DNA of 64,000 nucleotides from AWTP1-13 sp033764875 (GCA_033764875.1 JANRIO010000011.1:1-64000), one strand, 5' to 3'; positions 33,817 to 43,332 are shown, counted from the first letter of the stretch. Program-made: numbers and translations. The notes: a model not told the origin generated them from the sequence alone.

Positions 33817-35325
33817 TCACCGTCCCATCATCATCTCGGCCAGCGTCAGCGGTATGCCGGCGAGGAAGAACAGCGCCACGGTCATCAGCGCCGTGGCCGA
33901 CAAGGCAATGACGATCGGCAGCGGCGCCTCGCCGTGGTCGCGATGGCCATGGGGGTTGGGCGCGGCTCCGGCTGCATACGCCTCAAGCGGCCGCGGCGCG
34001 ACGAAGAAGGCGCGGTACACGATCGGCAGGAAATAGGCTGCGTTCAGGATCGTGCTTGCGATGATGACCCCGACCGGGAGCCACTGGCCCGTCTGCATCG
34101 CCCCCTGCAGCATGAACCACTTGCCGAGGAACCCGGCGGTCGGGGGCAGCCCGATCATGCCGAGGGCTCCGATGGCGAACGCGGTCATGGTCCACGGCAT
34201 CACCCTGCCGATGCCGTCGAGCTCGCTGATCTCGGTCTTGTGGGCGGCGGTGTAGATGCTGCCGGCTGCGAAGAACAGCGTGATCTTGGCGACGGCATGC
34301 GCCGCGATGTGCATGGCCGCGCCGACGGCGGAGATGGGCGTCAGAATGGCGGCGCCGAGGACGACATACGACAGTTGCGACACCGTCGAGTAGGCGAGGA
34401 GCTTCTTCAGGTTGTCCTGCCGCAGCGCCACCAGCGAGGCGACGATCACAGTCGCGCCGGCCGCGACCACGAGCCACTGTGCCGCGCCGGCATTGGCGAG
34501 CGTCTCGATGCCGAACACGTAGACGATCACCTTCAGCACGGTGAACACGCCGGCCTTGACGACCGCGACCGCGTGCAGGAGCGCGCTCACCGGTGTCGGC
34601 GCCACCATGGCGGCCGGCAGCCAGAAGTGGAACGGCATCAGCGCCGCCTTGCCGATGCCGAACACGTAGAGCGCCAGCAGCAGGCCGAGGAGACCGGCGC
34701 CGGCTGTACCGGCAAGAATGCCGCCCGGCTTGAAGTCCAGCGTCCCCGCCAGCACGCCCGTCGCGACGATGGCCGGCAGCAGCAGCACCATCGACGTGCC
34801 AAGCAGCAGCATCAGGTAGACGCGGCCGGCGCGCATCGCCTCCCGCGTCGCCTTGTGCGTGACGAGGGGGTAGGTCGAAAGCGTCAGCGCCTCGTAGAAC
34901 ACGAACAGCGTGAACAGGTTCTTCGCGAAGGCGATGCCCATGGTCGCCGCGATGGCCACCGCAAAGCAGACGTAGAATGAGGTCTGTCGCGGCTCGTCGT
35001 TGCCGCGCATGTAGCCGATCGAGTAGATCGAGTTGACGATCCACAGTGAGCCGGCCACCAGGGCGAACAGCATGCCGAGCGGCTCGACCTTGAAGGCGAG
35101 CTCGAGGCCGGGCCCGACGCGGAGCGGCGTCAGCTCCGGGCGCGCGCCGGCGAGCACATGCGGCAGCAGGCTCCAGACCACGAAGGCGAGCTTGGCTGCC
35201 GTGATGACCGTGACGGCCTCTCGCAGGTTCGGCACGCGGTGGAAGAGCGGCAGCAACAGCGCCGCGCCCAACGGCAGGATCAGCGCCAGAGCCAGCAGCA
35301 GCTCGGGGGTGAGCGCAGGGATCAT
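33817..35325 (-). CDS. MrpD/NuoM-type subunit (second D-like subunit)
   Basis: A 502-residue, about 14-helix protein. Key charges of the proton-translocating fold are intact: Glu in FVFYEALTLSTYPLV (TM5), Lys in GIGKAALMPFHFWLP (TM7), Lys in LLHAVAVVKAGVFTV (TM8), and LRQDNLKKLLAYSTVSQLSY. It likely drives cation/proton exchange. ATG 35325 overlaps the preceding stop (ATGA). Ends in a His/Gly-containing loop and a last helix. Confidence 0.88.
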   Translation of the reverse strand: MIPALTPELLLALALILPLGAALLLPLFHRVPNLREAVTVITAAKLAFVVWSLLPHVLAGARPELTPLRVGPGLELAFKVEPLGMLFALVAGSLWIVNSIYSIGYMRGNDEPRQTSFYVCFAVAIAATMGIAFAKNLFTLFVFYEALTLSTYPLVTHKATREAMRAGRVYLMLLLGTSMVLLLPAIVATGVLAGTLDFKPGGILAGTAGAGLLGLLLALYVFGIGKAALMPFHFWLPAAMVAPTPVSALLHAVAVVKAGVFTVLKVIVYVFGIETLANAGAAQWLVVAAGATVIVASLVALRQDNLKKLLAYSTVSQLSYVVLGAAILTPISAVGAAMHIAAHAVAKITLFFAAGSIYTAAHKTEISELDGIGRVMPWTMTAFAIGALGMIGLPPTAGFLGKWFMLQGAMQTGQWLPVGVIIASTILNAAYFLPIVYRAFFVAPRPLEAYAAGAAPNPHGHRDHGEAPLPIVIALSATALMTVALFFLAGIPLTLAEMMMGR

Positions 35326-36818
35326 TTGAGCCCCCCGAGCAGGGTCTTGGCTGCAGCCGCCGCAATCTCGACGCTGACCCGGGTGTCGATGCCGAGCCCG
35401 ATCGTCGCCGCGCCGAGGAGCAGGATCGGTGCGAGCATGGACAGCGGCGGATCCCGCGCTTCGGCGGCACCTGCCGGCGGATCCCGGAAATAGGCCGCCT
35501 CGACGATGCGTCCGATGTAGGCGACGGCGACCAACGAGCTCGCCACGACGACGAACACCAGCGGCCAGTAGCCCTTCTCGAGCGCGCCCAGCGCGAGGTA
35601 CCATTTCGAGATGAAGCCCGCCGTTCCCGGAACGCCGATGAGGCCGAGCCCCGCGACCACAAAGGTCGCCATGGTCAGCGGCATCTTGCGGCCCAGCCCG
35701 GCGAGGTCGCTGATGCTGACCGCCCCCACCCGGTAGATCACCGCGCCCAGGGCCATGAACAGGGCCGCCTTCATCACCGCGTGGTTCAGGAGGTGAACGA
35801 TGCCGCCGGTCAGCCCGCTCTGGTTGGCCAGCGCGATGCCGAGTGTGATGTAGCCGATCTGCGCGACCGACGAGTAGGCCAGCGCGCGCTTGGCGTTGTC
35901 CTCGAACACCGCGCTCAGCGACGCAAGCAGCATCGCTGCAACCGAAAGCACCAAGAGGATATTGGCAACCGGCAGCGTGTTGAAGGTGATGGCCACCCCG
36001 AACACCGAGAAGAACAGCCGGATCAGCAGATAGACCGCCACTTTCGTCGCCGTTCCCGCCAGGAACACGGTCGCCACCGACGGCGCATAGGTGTAGGCGT
36101 TGGGCAGCCAGAGATGCAGCGGGAAAAGCGCGAGCTTCAGACACACGCCGACGGTGAGGAACGACAGCGCCGCCAGGATGGGGCGCGCGAACTCCGGTGG
36201 CGCCGTTGCTAGGCGGCTGGCGATGTCGGCGATGTTGAGGCTGCCGGTGACAAGGTAGAGCAGGCCGATGCCGATCACGTACAAGGTCGCCCCGATCGTG
36301 CCGACGATCAGGTACTGATAGGCTGCCAGCACCGCCCGCCGATGCCGGCCCATGGCGATCAGCACGTAGGTCGACAGCGACGAGATCTCGAGGAAGACGA
36401 ATACGTTGAAGGCATCGCCCGTCACCGTGATGCCGAGCAGGCCGGTCAGGCACAGCAGGTACATGGTGTAGAACCACGCCTGCGCATGCGAATCGATCTC
36501 CGAGGCCACGCTCTTGCGGGCGTACGGCATCAGCACGGCGCCAACCGACGTGACCAGTATCAGCACGAAGGCATTGAGGGCATCGACGCGATACTCGATG
36601 CCCCACGGCACGGCCCACCCGCCCATGAGGTAGGAGATCGGCTGGCCGGCCTCCAGCACCTTGGCGAGCAGCCACCAGGAAACGCCGGCAGAGCCCCAGG
36701 TCGCAACCAGCGCCGTGCCCCAGGCCGTCGTGCCTCGCCGGAAGAAGGCGGAGATAATGGCAGCGAACAGGGGGATGAGCACGGGCAGGACGGGAAGATG
36801 CAGTTCGAGCGCCTTCAT
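35322..36818 (-). CDS. mrpD: Na+/H+ antiporter subunit D (first D-like subunit)
   Basis: A 498-residue membrane protein with the MrpD order of motifs: Glu in NVFVFLEISSLSTYVLI (TM5), Lys in VCLKLALFPLHLWLPNAYTYAPS (TM7), Lys in AGTATKVAVYLLIRL, and DNAKRALAYSSVAQIGY. Position directly after C is the canonical D position, so this is the best mrpD candidate. Overlaps C at its start by 4 bases (ATGA). Confidence 0.9.
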   Translation of the reverse strand: MKALELHLPVLPVLIPLFAAIISAFFRRGTTAWGTALVATWGSAGVSWWLLAKVLEAGQPISYLMGGWAVPWGIEYRVDALNAFVLILVTSVGAVLMPYARKSVASEIDSHAQAWFYTMYLLCLTGLLGITVTGDAFNVFVFLEISSLSTYVLIAMGRHRRAVLAAYQYLIVGTIGATLYVIGIGLLYLVTGSLNIADIASRLATAPPEFARPILAALSFLTVGVCLKLALFPLHLWLPNAYTYAPSVATVFLAGTATKVAVYLLIRLFFSVFGVAITFNTLPVANILLVLSVAAMLLASLSAVFEDNAKRALAYSSVAQIGYITLGIALANQSGLTGGIVHLLNHAVMKAALFMALGAVIYRVGAVSISDLAGLGRKMPLTMATFVVAGLGLIGVPGTAGFISKWYLALGALEKGYWPLVFVVVASSLVAVAYIGRIVEAAYFRDPPAGAAEARDPPLSMLAPILLLGAATIGLGIDTRVSVEIAAAAAKTLLGGLK

Positions 36819-37180
36819 ATCTCCCCGTCCCTGGCGAAAATCTCGTCCTCCTCGATCGTGCCGTAGGCCTCGTGAATGCGGACGACGAGTGCAAGCCCGA
36901 GCGCCAGCGTGGCGACGCCGACCACGATGGCCGTCAGGATCAGCACGTGCGGCAGCGGGTTCGAGTAGACCTTGAAGGCTGGATCGATGATCGGGGCCGT
37001 GCCGCCGATGATCTTCCCCGGCGCGACGTAGAGCAGATAGACCGAGGTCTGGAACAGCGACAGCCCGACCAGCTTCTTGATCATGTTGCCGCTGGCGATC
37101 ACGACATAGAGCCCGGCGACCATCAGCAGGATCGTGATCAGGTAGTTGTAGTGGGCGATGATCTCGCGCAGCAGCGTCAT
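36815..37180 (-). CDS. mrpC: Na+/H+ antiporter subunit C (NuoK-like)
   Basis: A 121-residue three-helix protein homologous to NuoK: ILLMVAGLYVVIASGNMIKKLVGL, SVYLLYVAPG and PLPHVLILTAIVVGVATLALGLAL. These match MrpC/MnhC in length and sequence pattern. ATGA overlaps on both sides show translational coupling. Confidence 0.9.
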   Translation of the reverse strand: MTLLREIIAHYNYLITILLMVAGLYVVIASGNMIKKLVGLSLFQTSVYLLYVAPGKIIGGTAPIIDPAFKVYSNPLPHVLILTAIVVGVATLALGLALVVRIHEAYGTIEEDEIFARDGEI

Positions 37181-37596
37181 GCCCGCCTCCGCCCGGCGAA
37201 CGCGTAGAAGATCGCGGTCATGGTGGACGCCACCGTGATCAGAACCCCCGTCTCGATGATCAGGATTCCGAGCGCGTGCCCGCCCGCCGGATCGGCGGCG
37301 AGCACACCGTAGTCCAGGAACGAGCGGTCGTTGAGCATCGCCGGCAATCCGGCGCTGGCATAGATCAGCACGCCCAAGGGCACGAGCCGCTCGACGACAC
37401 TTTGCGGAAAGACGCGCTTGGCCGCGTCGGCACCGAAGATGATGGCGTACACGATCACCATCCCGGCCGTGATCACGCCGGCCTGGAAGCCGCCGCCCGG
37501 GCCGTACTCGCCGTGAAAGTGCACGTACAGCGCAAACAGCAGAATGAATGGGAGGATCAGCTTGACGCCGATCCTCAAGATCACATCATGCCTCAC
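37177..37596 (-). CDS. mrpB: Na+/H+ antiporter subunit B
   Basis: A 139-residue four-helix protein with the MnhB signature HGEYGPGGGFQAGVI, then LIYASAGLPAML and LGILIIETGVLITVASTM. The start is GTG 37596, coupled to the previous stop (GTGA). Membrane subunit of the antiporter. Confidence 0.9.
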   Translation of the reverse strand: MRHDVILRIGVKLILPFILLFALYVHFHGEYGPGGGFQAGVITAGMVIVYAIIFGADAAKRVFPQSVVERLVPLGVLIYASAGLPAMLNDRSFLDYGVLAADPAGGHALGILIIETGVLITVASTMTAIFYAFAGRRRA

Positions 37597-38150
37597 GGCT
37601 GCTCCCCCCGCTCGTCGCCATCTTGCTTGCGTCGCCGCCCTCTGAGCAGCAGCATGACCCCGATCCCGGCCGTGAAGATCACCGTCGTCTCGCCCAATGT
37701 GTCATAGCCCCGATAGTCGCCCAGCACCGAGGTGACGACGTTGGGCACGTGCGTTTCCCGGATGGTCTCGGCCAGGTAGCGCGGCACCGTATGCTTGTGG
37801 ATGGGCGCGTCGGCCGTACCGAACGGCGGCAGACCCCAGGTGCCCCAGACCAGGGCCGCGCCGACCACGGCCGAGACGAACAGAGGAAGCACGACCGTGC
37901 GGGGCCTTGGATACTCGCGCGACTTGGTCAGGTGCAGCGTCGCCAGGAGCACGACCGTGGAGATGCCCGCGCCGACCGAGGCCTCGGTCATGGCCACGTC
38001 GACGGCGTCGAGCACGATCAGGACGCTTGCCATCAGAAGGCTGTAGATGCCGGCGAGGATGACGACGCCGAACAGGCTGCGCTGGGCGACGATGGCAAGC
38101 GTGATCGCGGCAAGCAGCGTCAGCAGCACGGCATTGATGAGGGTTTCCAT
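37593..38150 (-). CDS. MrpA C-terminal-like subunit (DUF4040/MbhD-MbhE type)
   Basis: A 185-residue, about six-helix protein. SLFGVVILAGIYSLLMASVLIVLDAVDVAMTEASVGAGIST-like sequence is the DUF4040 region that in canonical bacteria forms the C-terminus of MrpA; the later part (KHTVPRYLAETIRETHVPNVVTSVL and GETTVIFTAGIGVMLL) matches the MbhE/MrpB N-like part. Here it stands as a separate gene, as in archaeal membrane-bound hydrogenase antiporter modules. Coupled by overlaps to G and B. Confidence 0.82.
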   Translation of the reverse strand: METLINAVLLTLLAAITLAIVAQRSLFGVVILAGIYSLLMASVLIVLDAVDVAMTEASVGAGISTVVLLATLHLTKSREYPRPRTVVLPLFVSAVVGAALVWGTWGLPPFGTADAPIHKHTVPRYLAETIRETHVPNVVTSVLGDYRGYDTLGETTVIFTAGIGVMLLLRGRRRKQDGDERGEQP

Positions 38151-38518
38151 CAGGCGGTCTCGCGATCGCTGGGCGGCTCCGCGGTGTCGCTGCCGGCGCT
38201 CCCGCGACGATCCTCGTGAAGCAACGGGTCCACGCCTTCGTGCAAGGCGGCCTGGGCCAGCGCGTGCGTCACGACGGGCCCGACGAAGAAGAGCAACGCG
38301 ACCAGGAACCCAAGCTTGACCGCCACGAGGCTGAAGCCCGCCTGCAGCATCAGGCCGCCCAACAGGAGGCCGGCGCCGAGCGTGTCCGTGACGCTTGCCG
38401 CGTGCATGCGCGTGTAGAGATCCGGCATGCGCACCAGACCAAGCGCCCCGACCACAACGAATGCGCTGCCCGAGAGGATCAGGATCCAGCTGAGGGCATC
38501 CAGGACCAGGACGCTCAT
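38150..38518 (-). CDS. mrpG: Na+/H+ antiporter subunit G
   Basis: A 122-residue three-helix protein: ALGLVRMPDLYTRMHAASVTDTLGA is the MnhG/PhaG signature. The C-terminal about 35 residues are hydrophilic. ATG 38518 overlaps the F stop. Confidence 0.9.
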   Translation of the reverse strand: MSVLVLDALSWILILSGSAFVVVGALGLVRMPDLYTRMHAASVTDTLGAGLLLGGLMLQAGFSLVAVKLGFLVALLFFVGPVVTHALAQAALHEGVDPLLHEDRRGSAGSDTAEPPSDRETA

Positions 38519-38793
38519 TTGGCCTCCTTGTCCGCATCGTAGGCAAGATCGCCATGGCGGAAGAACTTCAGCACCGCCAGCGTCGAGATCACGTTGAGCA
38601 GGCCGTAGGTAATGCCGATGTCGAGCCACTCCGGCCGGCCGGTGAGAAAGCCGACCACGGCGAGCAGCAGGATCGCCAGCGTGCCCACCGAGTTGCCGGC
38701 GAGCACCCGGTCGAACACCGTCGGACCGCGGATCGCCCGCACCACGGCCAGAAGCAGGGCGATCAGGATCGCGACGGCTGCAGCAGCAAACAT
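38515..38793 (-). CDS. mrpF: Na+/H+ antiporter subunit F
   Basis: A 92-residue three-helix protein with the MrpF motif AIRGPTVFDRVLAGNSVGT and LDIGITYGLLNVISTLAVLKFF. ATG 38793 coincides with the end of E's stop region. Confidence 0.9.
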   Translation of the reverse strand: MFAAAAVAILIALLLAVVRAIRGPTVFDRVLAGNSVGTLAILLLAVVGFLTGRPEWLDIGITYGLLNVISTLAVLKFFRHGDLAYDADKEAK

Positions 38794-39266
38794 CAAGCCC
38801 CTCCTTCGAACCTCTTGACGCGGGCATCCATGCCTCCGGCTTCCAGATCGAGCGCGCCGTCGCGGACAAGCGCGTGCACCGTGAGGCGGTTGCCTCGCAC
38901 GCCGGTGGTGATCGTGCCTGGAGTGAGGGTGATCGAGTTCGCGTAGGTCGCAATGCCGGCCGAGGTCCGCTGGCTCGCCGTCACCACCGTCATGGTCGGC
39001 GAGATCGGCAGTCGGGGATGAAGAATGATCCTCGTCACCGCCCACGCCGACTTGGCGATCTCCCAGACGAGCCAAGGGAAATAGGTCAGCGCCTGCCCGA
39101 ACAGGTGGGCCGGATGCCCCTCGTCGTCGACCACCTTCATGCGGGCCCCGACGAGAACGCACAGCAGCGAGCACGCCGCGCCGATCCCGATCAGTAGCGG
39201 AGTGTAGTGGCCGGACAGGGCCAGCCAGAATGCGAACAGCAAGACGCCGAGACTGACGTAACGCAT
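38793..39266 (-). CDS. mrpE: Na+/H+ antiporter subunit E, first gene of the operon
   Basis: A 157-residue protein with two N-terminal helices and a cytoplasmic domain; FPWLVWEIAKSAWAVTRIILHP and ANSITLTPGTITT are diagnostic of MrpE. ATG 39266 follows GGGGAGGG and is preferred over a start 9 codons upstream. The operon promoter must lie in the about 340 bases shared with otsB. Confidence 0.9.
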   Translation of the reverse strand: MRYVSLGVLLFAFWLALSGHYTPLLIGIGAACSLLCVLVGARMKVVDDEGHPAHLFGQALTYFPWLVWEIAKSAWAVTRIILHPRLPISPTMTVVTASQRTSAGIATYANSITLTPGTITTGVRGNRLTVHALVRDGALDLEAGGMDARVKRFEGGA

Positions 39267-39609
39267 GAGCCCTCCCCGTATGCCAGAGGTCACGTCCGGC
39301 GTGGCCTCTGGGACGTACCCTGCCTAGACCTGGGCAGCGGGAGCCTCTCCCCCATCTCCGCAGCGGTTCGCTCCCTGACAATCTCTAGGCCAGGAATACT
39401 GCGTGGGCAACTGATCCATCTGGCGGGTTGCTGGGTCCCACGTCCAGGATTGGGTCGCCGGCAATTGGACCCGGCCCCGACCATCTCCACAGCCCGAATA
39501 AGGCCGCCAATAGTCTGCCCATCGGCAGTGCGATGCTCCATCGAAACCCGTCCGAGGGGGACCGCGAAGGTCCTTGCCCTCATCGGTCCGTCTGGGAGAG
39601 TGTGCAAGC
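39267..39609. other. Divergent promoter region, antiporter operon versus otsBA
   Basis: About 340 bases with no gene. Both operons should start here; I see no convincing -35/-10 pair. Shared control by osmotic or salt stress is plausible from gene content only. Confidence 0.5.
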
Positions 39610-40344
39610 ATGAAGCTCGATGATCCGAAGGCGACTGCCCTGTTCCTCGATCTCGATGGGACGCTGATCGACATCGCACCGACGCCGGACAGCGTGCACG
39701 TTCCCGATGGCCTTGCCGCGATGCTGGGGGAGCTGACACGCCAGCTCGACGGGGCGCTGGCGATCGTGACGGGGCGCACGATCGCGGATGTCGACCGCTT
39801 CCTTGCGCCGTTGACGCCGGTGGCGGCAGGCGTGCACGGCGCGGAGCTGCGTCACGGGCCTGGCGGTGAGATCACGGTCAGGGCGGATCCGATCGATGCC
39901 GGGGTGGCCCAGTCGGTGCGGCGGGTGGCAGCCGAGCACGCCTCCGTCATGGTCGAGACCAAGCATGCCTCCATCGCCGTGCACTACCGCCAGGCGCCGT
40001 CGCTTGCCCCGGTTCTGGAGGTCGCGCTCGCGCGCATCCTCGACGATGGCCCGGACCATCTCATTCTCGCGCACGGGCGCCAGGTCTTCGAGATCGTACC
40101 CCGGCACGTTTCCAAGGGCGCGGCGCTGCAAGCGATCATGGATCTGCCGGCCTTTGCCGGTCGGCGGCCCGTCATGATCGGCGATGACGTCCCCGACGTG
40201 CCGGCGCTGGAGGCGGCGATCCGTCTCGGCGGCTCGGGTCTGCGGGTGGCCGGCGAGCACTTCTCCCCCGCCGAGGCCGACTTCATGGGGCCGGTCGAGG
40301 TTCGCGCCTGGCTCCGGGCCCTCTCGGAAGGGCTCGCACGATGA
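39610..40344 (+). CDS. otsB: Trehalose-6-phosphate phosphatase
   Basis: A 244-residue HAD-superfamily enzyme. Motif I FLDLDGTLIDIA, Ser/Thr of motif II in AIVTGRTIADVD, GVHGAELR, ETKHASIAVHYR (substrate Lys and HYR typical of OtsB) and motif IV MIGDDVPDVPALEAA. It removes phosphate from trehalose-6-phosphate. Followed 64 bases later by otsA on the same strand. Confidence 0.92.
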   Translation: MKLDDPKATALFLDLDGTLIDIAPTPDSVHVPDGLAAMLGELTRQLDGALAIVTGRTIADVDRFLAPLTPVAAGVHGAELRHGPGGEITVRADPIDAGVAQSVRRVAAEHASVMVETKHASIAVHYRQAPSLAPVLEVALARILDDGPDHLILAHGRQVFEIVPRHVSKGAALQAIMDLPAFAGRRPVMIGDDVPDVPALEAAIRLGGSGLRVAGEHFSPAEADFMGPVEVRAWLRALSEGLAR

Positions 40345-40408
40345 CGGTGCCGCCATCGCGCGGCCTTGCCGGCGGCGGCACCGGTGGCCAGGCCAGGGAG
40401 GGCGAGTG

Positions 40409-42694
40409 ATGGCGCGCCTTGATCGTCTCCGCACCCGCTTGCTTGCGCTGGCGCGACGCGCGGGCGCCGACCGCTTCTGGCGCAACCCGCTCACCCGCTA
40501 CGCCGCGTTGGCGCTGGCTGCAGCCCTCATCATGATTGCCGCCATTGCGCCGCTGGCGTCCGTGATGGTCGAGGGCTGGTCGAACCGCGACATCGAGTTG
40601 CGCGCCCGCCTCGTGTTTCGCTCCATTCGCGACCAGGTGGCGGTCGGCATTGCCGCCAAGCCCGATTTCGATCTCATCCCCTTCTTCGAGCGGCTGGCCG
40701 AGGACGAGCGCATCCTCGCGCTGGGCTACTGCACCGATCAGGGCCAGTTGCGCTATGCGACAAAGCTGCTGCCCAAGGCCGTCACCTGCGCCAGCATCAA
40801 GCGCGACAAGAGCGACACCGTCGCCACGGTCGCCGATGCGGGCCGACGCATCCATGTCAGCGCCTTCCCCATCACGGCGGGATCCGCGACCGGGCACCTG
40901 CTGGTGTTGCACGACCTTGCCTACATCGACGAGCGCGCGAGGGAGGCGCGGCTCTATTCCGTGCTGGCCCTTGTCGGCGTGGCGACGGGCCTCGGGCTGC
41001 TGGCGGCCGCAATCTTTCTCGGCCTCATGCGGGCGTGGGCCCGCTCCATCCGCTCCGCCATCGTCGACGCACAGGCCACCGGCGGCGAGGCCGCCGGCCC
41101 CCAGCGCAGCGATTTCCCCATAAGCCGGGAGGTGCACGCCGTGCTCGCCGAGATGCGGCTCGAGCGGCGCTTCGCCGACGGCATTCATGTCGAATGGTCG
41201 CCCAAGACGTTGCACCGGCTTCTCAGGGAAGAGTTGCCCGGCGCCGAGGTGCTGGTCGTCTCGAACCGCGAGCCCTACATTCACTACCGGACCAATGGCG
41301 CAGTCGCCGTTCAGATCCCGGCCAGCGGCCTCGTCGCCGCCCTCGAGCCCGTCATGCGCGCCTGCGGCGGCACCTGGATCGCCCACGGATCTGGCAGCGC
41401 CGACCGGGAGACGGTCGACGTGCACGACCGTCTGCGCGTCCCGCCGGCAAGCCCGGCCTATACGCTCAGGCGCGTATGGCTCACGGACGAGGAGCAGGAC
41501 GGCTACTACTACGGACTGGCCAACGAGGGGCTGTGGCCGCTCTGTCATATCGCCTTCGTGCGTCCGACCTTTCGCGAGCAGGACTGGGCGCAGTACCAGG
41601 CGGTCAACGCGCGCTTCGCCGACGCCGTCGTGGCGGAGGCCGCGACCGAGGATCCCATCGTTCTCGTCCAGGACTACCACTTCGCCCTGCTGCCGCGGAT
41701 GATCCGCAAGCGGTTGCCGAAAGCCACCGTCATCACCTTCTGGCACATCCCCTGGCCGAACGCGGAGACGTTCAGCATCTGCCCGTGGCGCGAGGAGATC
41801 ATCGACGGGCTTCTCGGCAGCACCATCCTCGGCTTCCACACCCAGTTCCACTGCAACAACTTCATCGAGGCGGCCGACCGCTTCATGGAGAGCCGCATCG
41901 ACCGCGAGCATTCCTCGGTCACGCTCGGTGGTCACGAGACGCTCATCCGGCCCTATCCGATTTCGATCGAATGGCCCCCGGCCGCGCTTGCCGATCAGGC
42001 TCCCGTGCGCGAATGCCGGGACGCCGTGAGGCAGCGGTTCTCGTTGCCTCCGGACGTTCGCATCGCCGTGGGCATCGAGCGTTTCGACTACACGAAAGGC
42101 ATCTTCGACCGCATCCGTGCCATCGACGACCTGCTCGCGCGGCAGCCCGAGTGGCGTGGCAAGCTCGTCTTCATCCAGGCCGCCGCGCCGACCCGCAGCA
42201 AGCTCGAGGCCTACAGCACGCTGCAAGCGGAAGCGGTGCGGTTCGCCGAGGAGACCAACGCGCGCCACGCGAGCAACGGCTACAAGCCGATCCTGCTCGT
42301 CATTCGCCATCATGAGCCGGCCGAGGTCTACGAGCTGTTCCGCGCCGCCGACATCTGCATCGTCTCGAGCCTGCACGACGGCATGAACCTCGTCGCCAAG
42401 GAGTTCGTCGCCGCTCGCGACGACGAGCGCGGCATTCTCGTGCTCTCGAGCTTCGCAGGCGCCTCGCGCGAGCTGTCGGAGGCGCTGATCGTCAACCCCT
42501 ACGACACCCACGGCATGGCCGAGGCGCTCGGGCAGGCATTGCGCATGCCGGCCACCGAGCAGCGCGACCGCATGCGCCTGATGCGCGAGCTCGTCCGCCA
42601 GCGCAACGTCCACCGCTGGGCCGCCCAGATGCTGCTCGACGCGGCCCGACTGAGGAGGAGGGAGCGGGTCATCGGAGCACCTGCGGCCCGATGA
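40409..42694 (+). CDS. otsA: Membrane-anchored trehalose-6-phosphate synthase with N-terminal sensor-like region
   Basis: A 761-residue protein. The C-terminal about 480 residues (from VLVVSNREPYIHY, about 280) form the GT20 domain: PASGLVAALEPVM, VLVQDYHFALLPRMIRKR, FWHIPWPNAETF, GIERFDYTKGI and SSLHDGMNLVAKEF, covering UDP-glucose and glucose-6-phosphate sites. The first 280 residues have helix 31-53, an about 125-residue extracytoplasmic segment with two Cys, helix about 181-206 and a HAMP-like stretch, as in sensor kinases. This suggests synthesis is gated by an external signal. ATG 40409 has AGGGAGGGCGAG upstream. Confidence 0.9.
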   Translation: MARLDRLRTRLLALARRAGADRFWRNPLTRYAALALAAALIMIAAIAPLASVMVEGWSNRDIELRARLVFRSIRDQVAVGIAAKPDFDLIPFFERLAEDERILALGYCTDQGQLRYATKLLPKAVTCASIKRDKSDTVATVADAGRRIHVSAFPITAGSATGHLLVLHDLAYIDERAREARLYSVLALVGVATGLGLLAAAIFLGLMRAWARSIRSAIVDAQATGGEAAGPQRSDFPISREVHAVLAEMRLERRFADGIHVEWSPKTLHRLLREELPGAEVLVVSNREPYIHYRTNGAVAVQIPASGLVAALEPVMRACGGTWIAHGSGSADRETVDVHDRLRVPPASPAYTLRRVWLTDEEQDGYYYGLANEGLWPLCHIAFVRPTFREQDWAQYQAVNARFADAVVAEAATEDPIVLVQDYHFALLPRMIRKRLPKATVITFWHIPWPNAETFSICPWREEIIDGLLGSTILGFHTQFHCNNFIEAADRFMESRIDREHSSVTLGGHETLIRPYPISIEWPPAALADQAPVRECRDAVRQRFSLPPDVRIAVGIERFDYTKGIFDRIRAIDDLLARQPEWRGKLVFIQAAAPTRSKLEAYSTLQAEAVRFAEETNARHASNGYKPILLVIRHHEPAEVYELFRAADICIVSSLHDGMNLVAKEFVAARDDERGILVLSSFAGASRELSEALIVNPYDTHGMAEALGQALRMPATEQRDRMRLMRELVRQRNVHRWAAQMLLDAARLRRRERVIGAPAAR

Positions 42695-42764
42695 TGCCGA
42701 GCGGCGTCGCGGCCGGATCCTCGATCGGCGCCGGGAAGACATGCGCCACGCGATCCGCGCGCCC

Positions 42765-43205
42765 TCAATGCAGGAACGTGACGCTGGTTCGCTCGACTCG
42801 CCATTGCAGCCGCGTCCTGTCGCTGCCCTCCGGCAGCCCTTCGAGGTCGGGGTAGGGCAAGCATTGGCCGGCGCTCTGCCCGGGCCGCAGCGTCTCGTCC
42901 AGCTTCAGGATCCGGCGCGGGACCAGGTTGCCGGTCTTACCCGGCAGCCGCGCCTCGATCACGAACTCGATGTCGATGGCCGTCCACGCCGACGTGTTGT
43001 CGGCGCGCACGAGAAGGGAGGTACGAGGGTCGGGGCAGTTGCCCGCGGCGAGCGTCAGCACGACCCTGTCCTGCGCCGCCACGCGCTGCCTGTCGTCGTA
43101 CCAGTGCAGCGCCAGGCCTGCGGCGGCGAACAGCGACAGCACGATGGCGAGATTGCGCAATGTGCGCGAGGCGCGCGGGTTGGCGGATGGCGTGTCCACA
43201 CTCAT
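42765..43205 (-). CDS. Membrane-anchored protein of unknown function
   Basis: A 146-residue protein with one N-terminal helix (LRNLAIVLSLFAAAGLALHWY) and a soluble, probably periplasmic domain of mixed beta character with two Cys (GNCPDPR and GQCLPYPD) that could pair. I do not recognise the family. Convergent with otsA. The frame has good codon bias and an ATG start. Confidence 0.6.
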   Translation of the reverse strand: MSVDTPSANPRASRTLRNLAIVLSLFAAAGLALHWYDDRQRVAAQDRVVLTLAAGNCPDPRTSLLVRADNTSAWTAIDIEFVIEARLPGKTGNLVPRRILKLDETLRPGQSAGQCLPYPDLEGLPEGSDRTRLQWRVERTSVTFLH

Positions 43206-43332
43206 GGGCCCTCACTCCTGACGCAGGACCCTACCACACTCGGGGGTGTCGATGCTCGAGAGGGTGCCATGCGTTCCTGCGCGGGGATGCGGCAGCGCCT
43301 GGCGGCCGCACCCCCTCGGCTCACGGCACAGC

